This document shows positions 37,657-46,933 of a DNA stretch of 64,000 nucleotides, one piece after another (position 1 is the first letter of the stretch; the number at the start of each line of letters is the position of its first letter). Source of the DNA: Deltaproteobacteria bacterium (GTDB lineage: Bacteria > Myxococcota_A > UBA9042 > PHBI01 > JACKFB01); contig JACKFB010000016.1 in NCBI GenBank assembly GCA_020632695.1, forward strand, positions 1-64,000, given 5' to 3'. The notes below the pieces were generated by a model. The model worked only from the letters and a program-made list of their open reading frames with translations. It did no database searches and was not told the origin of the DNA. The translations under genes and the position numbers were made by a program.

Positions 37657-39813
37657 TCAGGGCTGCGCGCTCCGGCAGCCGGAGATCGGTGCCAGCTCCA
37701 GGGCCGGGTCGGCGCGCAGCCAGGCACACGCACGCGCGGCCCAGAACGCGCCGTCGCCCTCGTGCAGCGGCACCCGGACCACGGAGCCGCCCACCCCCGC
37801 GCTGGTGAGCGTCTCGCCCGCTGCGTCCAGGCTGCACCAGGTGACGGCGCCGCGGTGGACCTGCAGCCGGAGGACCTCCACTCCCGGGACGTCGAAGCGG
37901 ACCAAGCGGACCGAGCCGTCAGCACAGCCCGCTGCCACGCGGCCGCTGGCCTCGGAGAGCGCGATGGTGCCCAGGGCGCAACCGGGGAGCTGCCACCCAC
38001 CGACCAGCTCGCCGCGGGCGTCGAACCGACGGAGCGCGCCATCGCGGGCACCGGCGATCACATCGCCGCCGTCCATGATGACGATCGACGTGATGGCCGG
38101 GCTCGCATCCGGGCGCTCCGGCCGTGCCCAGCGCTGCTTCCCCGCGGGATCGACCACGACGACGCGTCCGGCGTCGGTGCCGATGGCGATGAGGCTCGCC
38201 GAGGCAGCCAGCGCGATGGGCTGCTCGGCGTCGAGCCGGCTCAGCACCTTGGTGCTGTCCGCCGCGCACGCGCCCACGACACCCGACGCGGACCCGAAGA
38301 TCGTGCGGCCGGTGGGGCCCTCGGCCAGCGACAGGACCGCGGCGTCCGCCTCGCACAGCGGCGTCGCCGTCCAGGGGGACTCGGGCTGGGCGCCTGGGCT
38401 GACCGCCAGCACCTGGGTCCCCGCTGCGGCCAGCATCCCGTCGCGGCTGGCGACCGCGACGGTGGGGCGCACGGGTTCGTCGTCGATCCACGGCGTCGTC
38501 CAGGCGGGCCCCTTCGGCAGCACGGCGAGGCCGCCGCTGTCGTCGAGCACGTGGATCTGCCCCGTGCGGGAATCGACAGCACCTGTCAGCACCGGAGCCG
38601 GTCGGCGGCCGAGCAGCTCGCCAGGCCCGAGCTCGAGCGGGGTGAAGCGCACGCTGCCGTCGCTGCCCCCGACGACCAGCATGTTGGGGGCTGCGAAGCC
38701 GAGGGCGGTGGTCCTGGGGCCTCGCAGGCCGAAACGGAGGGCCGGCAACCCACCGAGGGGCAGGCGAAGCACCTCGCCGTCGCCCAGCGCGGCGCCGATC
38801 GATCCGTCCTCGGAGAACGACAGGCTGCCCAGGCTCTGGGCGTCGAGCTCACGCGCCTCGATGGGCCACTCCTCCCCCTCGATGTCCCACACGCGCAGCC
38901 CGCCCGCGGCCGTCAGCGCCACGAGCTGCCGCTCGGTGCCCGGGCGGAATCGCAGCGCGACGGGGGGACTCTCGGGCGCTGCCCCGCTCGCGGTGCTCAG
39001 CACCCGCACCTGGAGATCCTCGGCGCGCCACACGATGACCGTCCCGTCTTCGTGGCCCGACGCTATCCGCCGTCCCTGGGAGTCGACGTCCAGGCTGACC
39101 GCGCGGGCGTTGCCCTGGTAGACCAGCGTCGTGCGTTCGCCGCCGATGGGCCGGAGCCACACCGCACGTCCCGCTGCCATCAGGACGCCGTCGCCGCGCG
39201 GCATCATCGCCACGTCGGAGAGCAGGCTGCTGCGCGGCGCGTCGAACACGGCGACCGCCTCCCCGGAGGGGATCTCCCAGACGGCGACCTGACCCTGCGC
39301 GTCCGCGGTGACGAGGCGCGGGGCTGCCGCGGCGAAGCGCAGGGCCTCCACGGGCGCCGAGAACCCGCTCAGGCGCCCCAGTGCGCGGCCGTCCGCGCGC
39401 CAGAGCCGCACCGTGCGGTCCTTCGACGCGGTCGCGATCGCTCCCGCGGTGGGCAGCACCGCGATGGACGTGACGGGACCCAGGTGGCTGCCCTGGGAGT
39501 CGCGCACCTCGGCGCCGCTGGTCGCAGCCGCCAGCTCGCGGACCGCCCGAGCGCGCAGCGGGGCTGTCTCCGCGCTGTCCGCGAGCTGCGACCAGGGGCT
39601 GAGCAACGCCCTCAGCGCGGCGGTGTCGTCGTCGAGGCGGGACAGGGCGCTGCCCGCGTCGAGGCGGGCCTCGATCGCGTCCCGGGCGTTGCGTTCGGCG
39701 GCAGCCAGGGCTCCCCGCTCTGCGCGGAGGGCCCGGAGCGCGCCCCCCGAAGCGAGGCCGGCCGCGAAGCAGGCCACGACGGCCACGCGGCGAGTGACCA
39801 GGGATGCACGCAT
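37657..39813 (-). CDS. Membrane-anchored WD40-type beta-propeller protein
   Basis: 718 residues from ATG 39813. A membrane segment (about 8-28) is followed by a short helical, coiled-coil-like segment to about 95, then about 13-14 beta-propeller blades (for example ATASKDRTVRLW, IASGHEDGTVIVW, VVGGSDGSVRF). Such propellers mediate protein contacts. The order helix bundle, RARAVRELAAA, WD40 resembles the C-terminal half of kinase-WD40 and STAND proteins in Myxococcota, but no kinase or NTPase is fused here. It lies upstream of the hypothetical gene on the opposite strand and close to the FKBP gene. Confidence 0.85.
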   Translation of the reverse strand: MRASLVTRRVAVVACFAAGLASGGALRALRAERGALAAAERNARDAIEARLDAGSALSRLDDDTAALRALLSPWSQLADSAETAPLRARAVRELAAATSGAEVRDSQGSHLGPVTSIAVLPTAGAIATASKDRTVRLWRADGRALGRLSGFSAPVEALRFAAAAPRLVTADAQGQVAVWEIPSGEAVAVFDAPRSSLLSDVAMMPRGDGVLMAAGRAVWLRPIGGERTTLVYQGNARAVSLDVDSQGRRIASGHEDGTVIVWRAEDLQVRVLSTASGAAPESPPVALRFRPGTERQLVALTAAGGLRVWDIEGEEWPIEARELDAQSLGSLSFSEDGSIGAALGDGEVLRLPLGGLPALRFGLRGPRTTALGFAAPNMLVVGGSDGSVRFTPLELGPGELLGRRPAPVLTGAVDSRTGQIHVLDDSGGLAVLPKGPAWTTPWIDDEPVRPTVAVASRDGMLAAAGTQVLAVSPGAQPESPWTATPLCEADAAVLSLAEGPTGRTIFGSASGVVGACAADSTKVLSRLDAEQPIALAASASLIAIGTDAGRVVVVDPAGKQRWARPERPDASPAITSIVIMDGGDVIAGARDGALRRFDARGELVGGWQLPGCALGTIALSEASGRVAAGCADGSVRLVRFDVPGVEVLRLQVHRGAVTWCSLDAAGETLTSAGVGGSVVRVPLHEGDGAFWAARACAWLRADPALELAPISGCRSAQP

Positions 39814-39844
39814 CAGCGCACCACCACGCTCCGCCCCCGGAGCA

Positions 39845-40345
39845 TCAGTGACCGTGGTGGCCGTCGGGGCCGTGGGGGTGCCCGTGGGTGAGCTCGTCCG
39901 GCGTCGCGTCACGGATCGCGACGATCTCCACCTCGAAGGTCAGGGTGACGCCGGCGAGCGGGTGGTCGGTGTCGACCCACACCTCGTCGTCTCCGACCTC
40001 GGTGACCCAGAGCATCATCGTCTCACCGTCGGGCCCCTCGGCGCCGAAGTGCATCCCCGGCTCGACGGCCATCCCCTCGGGGAACGCGGAGCGCGGGACC
40101 GGCTGCGGGCCGGCGCCGCTCGCCACGCCGTAGCCCTCCTCGGGCGGCACGACGACGGTGAGGGCGTCACCGACGCCGCGGCCGAGCAGGCCCCGCTCCA
40201 AGCCGCTCACGATGTTGTCGTGGCCGTGGAGGTAGGGCATCGGCTCGCCGTCGCGCGACGTGTCGAGCACCTCTCCGGCGTCATTCGTCAGGGTGTAGTG
40301 GAACACCACGATCTTGTCGTCGCTGACGGTGGCTTCGCTCGACAT
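39845..40345 (-). CDS. slyD: SlyD-like FKBP peptidyl-prolyl isomerase
   Basis: 166 residues; GGAG precedes the ATG. FKBP-type domain (VVFHYTLTNDAGEVLDTS, LERGLLGRGVGD, VPPEEGYG) interrupted by the insert-in-flap chaperone domain (about 75-130), then a His-rich tail (HGHPHGPDGHHGH) that binds Ni or other metals. SlyD helps folding in the cytoplasm and supplies nickel to hydrogenase. It shares orientation with the universal stress gene upstream, separated by 261 bp. Confidence 0.9.
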   Translation of the reverse strand: MSSEATVSDDKIVVFHYTLTNDAGEVLDTSRDGEPMPYLHGHDNIVSGLERGLLGRGVGDALTVVVPPEEGYGVASGAGPQPVPRSAFPEGMAVEPGMHFGAEGPDGETMMLWVTEVGDDEVWVDTDHPLAGVTLTFEVEIVAIRDATPDELTHGHPHGPDGHHGH

Positions 40346-40471
40346 CAGGGTCTCCGAGGGGGTCGTGGCCGGCTCCTCACGAGGCCGGTCCGGTGGAGCA
40401 ACGCGAGAGGGTACGAGTCCCGCACCTGCGGTCTCGGCTCGTCCTGCGACGCCGGACCACCGGCCGCCGCT

Positions 40472-40487
40472 TCGCGCCATGGCGCGA
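40472..40487. promoter_or_regulatory. 16-bp perfect palindrome
   Basis: TCGCGCCATGGCGCGA, perfect dyad, between the 3' end of the stress gene and the start of slyD (about 127 bp upstream of its ATG). An operator or terminator stem. No family of regulator can be assigned. Confidence 0.45.
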
Positions 40488-40606
40488 GGCTCGGGCACGC
40501 CGGAGGCCGGACGCTGCGCTGCAGGAACTCCTTAGTCCAATCGTCCCGCAGGGGCAATTCACCCGGCGACCGCCGACGCGATCCTGCGGCGCGGGCGCTG
40601 GCCGCC

Positions 40607-41044
40607 TCAATGGATGATGGTCACCGGGATGTCGGTCGCGTGGAGCACCTCGATGCTGAGGCTCCCGATGAGCGTCCCGGTGAACGCCGAGGTCCCGCGG
40701 CTGCCCATCACGATCAGATCGGAGCGGTCCTTGCGGGCGTACCGGACGACCTCCGCCGGAGGCTCGCCCAGCGCGACCGCCCGGTGGATGGGGACCTCCA
40801 CGTCGGGCAGCTCGGCGATGACGCGATCCATCGACTCGGTGGAGATCTCGCCCTCCCAGCGCTCCCGCTCCTCGTCGGTGAGATCCTCGAGCGAGACCTG
40901 CTGCGCCTCGGTCATGGGGAACACGTAGAGCAGCGTCACCGCGGCCCCGGTGCTCTCCGCCAGCGAGACGGCCCACTGGGCCGAGTGCACGGAACTCTCC
41001 GAGCCATCGATGGGGACAAGGATTCGAGTGATCTTTCGGATCAT
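40607..41044 (-). CDS. Universal stress protein
   Basis: 145 residues; GAGGAG precedes the ATG. A single UspA domain: N-terminal ILVPIDGSESS and the C-terminal ATP motif GSRG-x9-GS (MGSRGTSAFTGTLIGS), so an ATP-binding member. Acts in the cytoplasm in starvation and stress survival, probably as a dimer. Confidence 0.92.
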   Translation of the reverse strand: MIRKITRILVPIDGSESSVHSAQWAVSLAESTGAAVTLLYVFPMTEAQQVSLEDLTDEERERWEGEISTESMDRVIAELPDVEVPIHRAVALGEPPAEVVRYARKDRSDLIVMGSRGTSAFTGTLIGSLSIEVLHATDIPVTIIH

Positions 41045-41160
41045 GGGTTCTCCTCGGGTGACCGGAGGGTACCGGCAGCGCGCGCGGCGTGGCAATGGCA
41101 GGGCAAGGACCCCGTGGCGCGCGCCGGGACGGGAATCGCGCGCGCCGCCCGTGCTTCGCA

Positions 41161-41166
41161 TATGCT
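41161..41166 (+). promoter_or_regulatory. TATGCT -10 box 7 nt before ATG 41174
   Basis: The hexamer ends 7 nt before the start codon, as expected for a leaderless transcript. It also overlaps the alternative ATG at 41162, which argues for 41174. Confidence 0.4.
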
Positions 41167-41173
41167 CCCTGAG

Positions 41174-43543
41174 ATGAAAGCCGACAAGCGCGCGCCAGCT
41201 CGGCGCCGATGGGCCCGACACCGGGGCCCCGTCCTGCTGCTGGCGCTCGGGTCCTTGCTCGGGCCACCGTGGTCGGGTCGGGCGGCGGCGGCGCTTGCGC
41301 CGCCCTGGCACGCTCCCGAGCCGGTCCCGTGCGCCGCGCCGGCGGAGCGCCAGCCGATCATCGAGCCGGGCCGTGACCGCGAGCTCCGCGGCCTCTTCGC
41401 CCCCTACGTCGCCGGCGAGCCGATCGATGACACCGGGCTGATCTTCCGGGCGATCGCCACCCGGGGTGATGCCGTGGACGCCACCGTCGAGGGCCCCGCC
41501 GGCGAGCTCGCCGGGGTGCTGCGCTTGCGTGCACTGGCCTGCGCGCCCGACGCGGAGCGACGCTCGGCGTCGTTCGGCCTGACGCTCTCGGGCTCACCGG
41601 ACGCCGGCGAGGCCTTGGAGCGCCTGGCTCAGGCGGTCACCCGCAACGATCCCGGCGGCTTCTACCGCGCCACCGCCGCTGCTCCCCCTCCGCCGCCGCC
41701 CGCCGGGACGGCTCCGGAGGACGCGGCGGCGAGCAGCGACCAGGGCGAGGAGCCACGGCCCTTCCCGGCGAACCAGCTCGGCCTCGCCGTCATCCTCGGG
41801 CTCGCGCTGCTCTCGCTCCTGGCGGACGGGCGCGGACTGTGGCGCGACCTCGGCCTCGACCGGGCGGGCGCGGCGAGCACGCTGGCGTGGCTGCTGGGCC
41901 TCACGGTCGCGGCGGCCGCGCTCCGCGTGCTGGCCGGCCCCACCTTCCTCAGGGAGGCCTACCCTCTCCCGAACGTGTACGCGTTGACCGAGGCCATCCA
42001 GTGGCGGATGCCCATCACCGCGTATCCGCAGGGCAGCGCGCTCATGACCGCGGCCCTCGCTCCCCTGCTCCCTCCGAACCCGTATGACGCGTGGTTCGCC
42101 GGCAACCTGGTCTTCGGCACCCTCACGGTGCTGGCGGCCTACGTCCTGGGGGTCGGACTCACCGGCGCGCGACGCACCGGCCTCGTCGCCGCGGCCCTGC
42201 TGACGTTCTGGCCGCAGCACATCCGCTTCTCCGCCAGCGAGTCCACCCACGTCGCCTTCGTGCTGTGGACCACGCTGGCCCTGGGGCTGACCGCGCTCGC
42301 CGCGCGCAACGGGCGGGCGCGCACCTTCGCGGCGGCGGTCGCCTGCGCGGCGGCCGCCGTGACCACGCGCCCGGAGGCGGCGCTCTGCGTGCTGCCGCTG
42401 GCGGTGCTCGCGCTGACCCACGGTCCCGGCGTGCGCCGCCAGCTCACGCGGCCGCGCTACCTCGTCCCTGTGTTCCTGGCGCTCTGGTTGCTGTGGCCCA
42501 TCGCCCGGGCCGTCCTCACGGACCCGAGCGCGGGCTACTTCGACCCGACGGCCGAGCGGGTCGGAGCGCGCGACCTCCTCCCGGTGGGGCGGCTGGCCCG
42601 CGCGCTGCTGATCCCCTCCCAGGGCAACGCGTTCTTCGACCTCGCCAACACGCCGGCGTGGCTGTGGCCGCTCGCCCTCTGGGGGCTGTTCGGCGGCTGG
42701 CGGCGGCGAGCGCGCGGTGCGGTCGTGGCGCTCGCGCTCCTGCTGGTGGGATATCTGGCCCTCTATGCCCGCATGGCGCCCTCCATCACGGTCTGGCCCT
42801 GGGGGCGCTATCACATGGCGGCGCTCCCGGCGGCCCTGGGTCTCGCGACCCTCGGCCTCGATGACCTGCTCCGCAGGCTGCCCGGGCCGGCAGGGCGTCG
42901 CTGGGCCGTCGCCGGCGCCGCGGGTCTGGCGGCGCTCGGGTGCCTGCTCTGGTGGCCGGCCGTGAAGGCGCTCCCGATGGATTGGCAGCGCGAGCTCGAG
43001 TGGCTGGTCGATCTCGGTCGTCGCGAACCTGCGTGGGTGGGGGCGGACACGCGCGTCGTCCTGCCGGACAACCGCCGACGCTTCCGGGACCTCTCGCCTC
43101 GGGCCGGGATGAGCGCGTTGACCGCGAACCGGCAGCCTCGCGACGCAAGCGTCCCCGTCGCTCAGGCGTTGGCGCGTCTGCACCTGGAGGGCCCCGCGCC
43201 GGCAGCCATCTACGTCGAGGGCCTGTTCTGCCACCTCGCCCTCGGCCCGGGCGAGGCCATCAACCCGCAGTGCGCGGCGATGCACGAGGCCTTCGTGCTG
43301 GAGCCGCTGGAGGCGATCACCGTCGACGAGCCCCCCTTCCTCACCGCGTACGAGCGCGTCCGCGCACCCGCGCCGCTGACCTTGTCCGTATACAGGGTCG
43401 GTGAGCGGAAGCTCCCGCCCGACCGGGCGCTGGCGCTGCTCCCGGCGCCCTGGCCGCCAGGGGCCGATCCCGACGCGAGAGTGCCCGTCATGGGCTCTCC
43501 CACGGACCCGGACATGAGGCCCGCGACGCCCCCGCTTCGGTGA
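41174..43543 (+). CDS. GT39/ArnT-like integral membrane glycosyltransferase
   Basis: 789 residues. A signal-like helix (about 14-36), then a soluble extracytoplasmic domain of about 150 residues that is not part of the usual family, a Pro-rich linker, and from about 196 to 610 roughly ten membrane helices of the dolichyl- or polyprenyl-phosphate sugar transferase type (NVYALTEAIQWR, FSASESTHVAFVLW, RPEAAL). A periplasmic C-domain follows. Such enzymes use a lipid-phosphate sugar at the periplasmic face. The first-loop acidic residue expected for GT-C enzymes could not be assigned with certainty. Acceptor unknown. Start chosen from the TATGCT box. Confidence 0.8.
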   Translation: MKADKRAPARRRWARHRGPVLLLALGSLLGPPWSGRAAAALAPPWHAPEPVPCAAPAERQPIIEPGRDRELRGLFAPYVAGEPIDDTGLIFRAIATRGDAVDATVEGPAGELAGVLRLRALACAPDAERRSASFGLTLSGSPDAGEALERLAQAVTRNDPGGFYRATAAAPPPPPPAGTAPEDAAASSDQGEEPRPFPANQLGLAVILGLALLSLLADGRGLWRDLGLDRAGAASTLAWLLGLTVAAAALRVLAGPTFLREAYPLPNVYALTEAIQWRMPITAYPQGSALMTAALAPLLPPNPYDAWFAGNLVFGTLTVLAAYVLGVGLTGARRTGLVAAALLTFWPQHIRFSASESTHVAFVLWTTLALGLTALAARNGRARTFAAAVACAAAAVTTRPEAALCVLPLAVLALTHGPGVRRQLTRPRYLVPVFLALWLLWPIARAVLTDPSAGYFDPTAERVGARDLLPVGRLARALLIPSQGNAFFDLANTPAWLWPLALWGLFGGWRRRARGAVVALALLLVGYLALYARMAPSITVWPWGRYHMAALPAALGLATLGLDDLLRRLPGPAGRRWAVAGAAGLAALGCLLWWPAVKALPMDWQRELEWLVDLGRREPAWVGADTRVVLPDNRRRFRDLSPRAGMSALTANRQPRDASVPVAQALARLHLEGPAPAAIYVEGLFCHLALGPGEAINPQCAAMHEAFVLEPLEAITVDEPPFLTAYERVRAPAPLTLSVYRVGERKLPPDRALALLPAPWPPGADPDARVPVMGSPTDPDMRPATPPLR

Positions 43544-43701
43544 GCGCTGCACATCCGGGACAGCGCCTCAGCACACTTGACTTGCAATCTGCGCTCGAAC
43601 CGGCACAATGGCGAGCTTCCCACATCGGCATCCGTTGCCGCTCAGACGACCCGCACTGGGAGGGCTGGTGCCCTCCGCGCCCGAAGAATAGAGAGGAAAC
43701 A

Positions 43702-45429
43702 GTGAAACGACACAGCTTGATGGTCTTGGGTCTGTGTGTGCTGCTGCACGCAGCATGTGACGACGGCGGCAAGAACAACGGCGCCGATGTCATCTCCGAC
43801 ACGACCGGCGACTCCAGCGGCGACGTGCAGGCAGACACCGTCCCCGATACGGTCGCCGACACCACCCCGGACACCGTCCTCCCCGACACGGTCCTGCCCG
43901 ACACGGTCACCGACGCCACGCCCGACACGGTCTCGGACGCTGTCGCCGACACCACGCCCGACGCCATCCCGGACGCCGTCACCGACGCCACTCCGGACAC
44001 CGTCGCCGACACCACCCCGGACGCCACTCCGGATGCCACTCCGGACACCGTCGCCGACACCACTCCGGACACCGTCGCCGACGTCACCCCGGACACCACT
44101 CCGGACACCGTCGCCGATGTCACCCCGGACACCGTCGCCGACACCACCCCGGATACGGTCCCCGACACCACCCCGGACACCGTGGCGGACACCACGCCCG
44201 ACACCGTCACCGACGTCACGCCGGACACCACGCCCGACGCCGTGGCCGACACCACCCCGGACACCACGCCCGACGCCGTGGCCGACACCACCCCGGACAC
44301 CACGCCCGACACGGTCTGCGTGCCCAGCTGCACCGCCGGCCACTGCGGTGACGACGGCTGTGGCAACGCGTGCGCTTGTGGTGAGGGCCAGGAGTGCAAC
44401 GAGTTCGAGGTCTGCGTGACGGTCGCCGGCAACGTCCAGCCGCTCGGCTGCGGCGAGGCGCATGGCCTGACCGGCTGCTGTGGGTCCGACGGCAAGGTCT
44501 ACTGGTTCGAGAGCGACCAGCTCCAGGTCGGCGCGTGCGAGACCAACTCCTGCGGCTGGAATGCCGACGCCGGCTACTACGAGTGCTCGGATGACTACGT
44601 GGGGGCCGATCCTTCGGGCACCTTCCCGCTGACCTGCGGGCTGCCGAACCCCGCGCCCAACGAGTGCACCGCCTGCACCCCGAGCTGCGACGGCAAGACG
44701 TGCGGCGACGACGGATGCGGCGGTGTCTGCGGCTACTGCGACTCCGGCGACGTCTGCGGCGCGGGCGGCGTGTGCGAGGCTTGCGTGCCGGATTGCGATG
44801 GCTTCGATTGCGGCGGCGACGGCTGCGGCGGCTCTTGCGGTCAGTGCGCCAACGACGCGGTGTGCGTCTTTGACGGCACCACGATCGGCGGCGTCTGCAC
44901 CGTGCCGACCTGCGCCGGATCCTGCGGGTCCGACGCGGAGCAGCCGGGCCCGTGCTACTGCGACGGTAGCTGCTTCGGCTTCGGCGACTGCTGCCCGGAC
45001 ATCTGCACCGAGTGCGCGGACACCTTCCCCGACCCGTTCCCCGACGGCTGCGGCGAGTGCGTGCCGGACTGCGAAGGCAAGACCTGCGGCGGCGACGGCT
45101 GCGGCGGGAGCTGCGGCGAGTGCACCGGTGAGGGCGAGATCTGCAACGCGTCCCAGACGTGCGAGGTCTGCGTGCCCCAGTGCTCGGGCAAGACCTGCGG
45201 CAGCGACGGTTGCGGTGGTGACTGCGGGACCTGCGCGGCCCCGTTGGAGTGTCTCACGGACATCGGGACCTGCGGCGACCTCACCTCGACCTCGTGCGCG
45301 GGGCTCTGTGGGGGATTCAAGGACATCGGGGAGTGCAACTGCGACTCCGAGTGCTTCGCGGCCGGCGACTGCTGCGACGACATCTGCACGGAGTGCTCTG
45401 ACACCTTCCCCGTCGACTGCGCGAACTGA
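43702..45429 (+). CDS. Cys-rich lipoprotein with TPDT repeat linker
   Basis: 575 residues from GTG 43702, with GAGAGG just upstream. Lipobox HAA-C at residue 20. Residues about 34-205 are almost only Asp, Thr, Pro, Val and Ala in TPDTVAD-type repeats, an extended acidic stalk. The rest is built of Cys-rich modules (SCDGKTCGDDGCGG-like, CSGKTCGSDGCGG) and two blocks with GDCCxDICTEC that resemble somatomedin-like or small disulfide domains. Very likely a surface protein held away from the membrane by the stalk. Function unknown. Confidence 0.85.
   Translation: MKRHSLMVLGLCVLLHAACDDGGKNNGADVISDTTGDSSGDVQADTVPDTVADTTPDTVLPDTVLPDTVTDATPDTVSDAVADTTPDAIPDAVTDATPDTVADTTPDATPDATPDTVADTTPDTVADVTPDTTPDTVADVTPDTVADTTPDTVPDTTPDTVADTTPDTVTDVTPDTTPDAVADTTPDTTPDAVADTTPDTTPDTVCVPSCTAGHCGDDGCGNACACGEGQECNEFEVCVTVAGNVQPLGCGEAHGLTGCCGSDGKVYWFESDQLQVGACETNSCGWNADAGYYECSDDYVGADPSGTFPLTCGLPNPAPNECTACTPSCDGKTCGDDGCGGVCGYCDSGDVCGAGGVCEACVPDCDGFDCGGDGCGGSCGQCANDAVCVFDGTTIGGVCTVPTCAGSCGSDAEQPGPCYCDGSCFGFGDCCPDICTECADTFPDPFPDGCGECVPDCEGKTCGGDGCGGSCGECTGEGEICNASQTCEVCVPQCSGKTCGSDGCGGDCGTCAAPLECLTDIGTCGDLTSTSCAGLCGGFKDIGECNCDSECFAAGDCCDDICTECSDTFPVDCAN
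43797..44316 (+). repeat. In-frame low-complexity DNA encoding TPDT repeats
   Basis: Many degenerate copies of an 18-27 bp unit (GACACCACCCCGGACACC-like) in frame with the lipoprotein gene. The third-base variation between copies keeps Asp-Thr-Pro-Asp, so the protein repeat is under selection. The array may vary in length between strains. Confidence 0.75.
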
Positions 45430-45447
45430 CGAGCGATGACTGCCGGG

Positions 45448-45465
45448 ACCGGCCCCCTGGCCGGT
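45448..45465 (+). terminator. Hairpin after TPDT lipoprotein
   Basis: ACCGGCC (45448-45454) and GGCCGGT (45459-45465) with a CCCT loop, 18 bp after the stop codon. No T-run. Confidence 0.45.
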
Positions 45466-45610
45466 GCCGGACGTCTGCTCTGCTCTCGAAACGCCATCGG
45501 TGTGGCCCCTCGGACGGGGTCGCGCCGGTGGCGTTCGCGTTTCTTGCGCCCTCCCCGTTTGGGCCGACACTCGTCGCCATCCCGCCCGAACGACGCCGGA
45601 GGCCCACGCC

Positions 45611-46042
45611 GTGGACGCACGACCGCCTGCACACCCTCACCTGAAGCTGCTGTTGCGCCGCGATGAGGCGCTCGACGCCGGCCGGTTGTTGCGCGTCGAG
45701 GGCGCGCGATTGCTGGTCGACTCCAGCGTCGCGTACGCGACCGGCGCCATGCTGGCCGTGTTCCCCTTCGCGCCGGGCGAGCACTCGGTGCTTCCGCGCT
45801 TCGAGGCGCGGGTCGTCGCCAGCCGGGAGGACCGCACCACCCCGGCGGATGCGCCCTACCGATTCCTGGTGCTACTGGACGCCGAGCTGAGCGTGGGAGC
45901 GCGCATGGCCCTGCTCGCTACGGTCTCCGAACGACGCGAGAACCCGGGGCGCCCCGCCTGGCCCCTGGGAAGGCGGAAGCCGGTGCACACCCATGACCCG
46001 GCGGTGCTGGCCGCCGCGCTCCGAGCCGCCGACGTCGCGTGA
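45611..46042 (+). CDS. PilZ-like small protein
   Basis: 143 residues from GTG 45611, with GGAGG 9 nt upstream. A small beta-rich domain: GRLLRVEGARLLVDSSVAYATGAMLAVFPFAP, EARVVASRED, YRFLVLLDAEL. It resembles divergent PilZ domains by strand pattern, but a clear RxxxR...DxSxxG c-di-GMP motif is not seen, so binding of c-di-GMP is doubtful. It faces the outer-membrane lipoprotein gene convergently. Confidence 0.55.
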   Translation: MDARPPAHPHLKLLLRRDEALDAGRLLRVEGARLLVDSSVAYATGAMLAVFPFAPGEHSVLPRFEARVVASREDRTTPADAPYRFLVLLDAELSVGARMALLATVSERRENPGRPAWPLGRRKPVHTHDPAVLAAALRAADVA

Positions 46043-46059
46043 CGGCGCTGGCCTCGTGA

Positions 46060-46779
46060 TCAGAGCGGCAGCTTGAAGGCCATCCCGCCGGAGAAGAAGC
46101 GCCCGGTGTACTCCGGGTCGGGCGGGTCCAGCCAGACGAAGATGCTGACGTAGGGCTGCACGCGCAAGAACTCGGTGACCACGATCTCGACGCCGAAGCT
46201 GCCCCCGACCAGGTGTTCCAGGCCTCCGTCGACGATCCACAAGCCCGTGTACTGGAGCGCGAAGGCGAGCGTCACCGCGCGGCTGGCCGAGAAGTCGACC
46301 AGCAAGGGCACGTCGAAGCTCAAGAACCCTCCGTCCAGGCCTGCCTGGACGCCGGGGTCGAGCGAGACGGCGCCGGCGCGGCCGGAGGCCAGCCCGAGCT
46401 TCAGGTCCACTCCGAGCGCGGTGGCCATGTTGCGAAGCGTGACCGCGCCGTCCAGCCGGGAGGTCATGCCGTACCGCGCCTCGATGTCCACGCTGGGTAT
46501 CCAGTTGATCCCACGGGCCGACCCCGAGTAGGGCTCGCCCGAGCTCTCGACCTCGTAGCCGTCGGACGGACCGGAGAGCGCGGGGGCCACCGTCAGCTCC
46601 ACGCGCCCCTTCTCGAGCGGCCGAGCGGTGTTGAAGCGTGCGACGCTCGGGCACCCGGAGACCACGGCCAGGCCGAGGAGCAACGCGGGCGCGAGCGCGC
46701 GGCGTGCCCGGCGTGGCCGGCCGGCGCTGCCCGGCTCGGCTCGCAGCGCGTCGGGTCGCTCTGTGCCTGCACGGTCCAT
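46060..46779 (-). CDS. Outer-membrane lipoprotein, beta-rich
   Basis: 239 residues from ATG 46779. Lipobox VSG-C near residue 45 after an Arg-rich N-terminus. The mature part consists of alternating amphipathic strands (RVELTVAPALSG, VDIEARYGM, LDGAVTLRNM, GVDLKLGLAS, LRVQPYVSIFVWL), typical of a beta-barrel with about 8-10 strands and a final F-x-L-P-L. Probably a small porin-like or structural outer-membrane protein. Divergent from the GH92 gene. Confidence 0.7.
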   Translation of the reverse strand: MDRAGTERPDALRAEPGSAGRPRRARRALAPALLLGLAVVSGCPSVARFNTARPLEKGRVELTVAPALSGPSDGYEVESSGEPYSGSARGINWIPSVDIEARYGMTSRLDGAVTLRNMATALGVDLKLGLASGRAGAVSLDPGVQAGLDGGFLSFDVPLLVDFSASRAVTLAFALQYTGLWIVDGGLEHLVGGSFGVEIVVTEFLRVQPYVSIFVWLDPPDPEYTGRFFSGGMAFKLPL

Positions 46780-46896
46780 CTCGGAACGCCCACTGCGCTG
46801 CGGCACCGCCCACCGCGCGCCGCGACGGCTCGGGTGTAGCGCGTGCGGCGCCACCGGGCAACCACCCTTCGACGTGACGCCACCCCGGCGCCCGCG

Positions 46897-46902
46897 TATC
46901 CT
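46897..46902 (+). promoter_or_regulatory. TATCCT -10-like box of GH92 gene
   Basis: TATCCT lies 31 nt before ATG 46934, in the 154-bp divergent region. The leader would be about 25 nt and includes a GGGGGGAC ribosome-binding stretch. Confidence 0.35.
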
Positions 46903-46933
46903 CCGCGCCGACCGCCGACGGGGGGACAAGCCG

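Noticed and set aside
43797..44316. Possible CRISPR-like repeat array
   Set aside because: No constant repeat plus unique spacers. The units are in-frame codons of a lipoprotein stalk.
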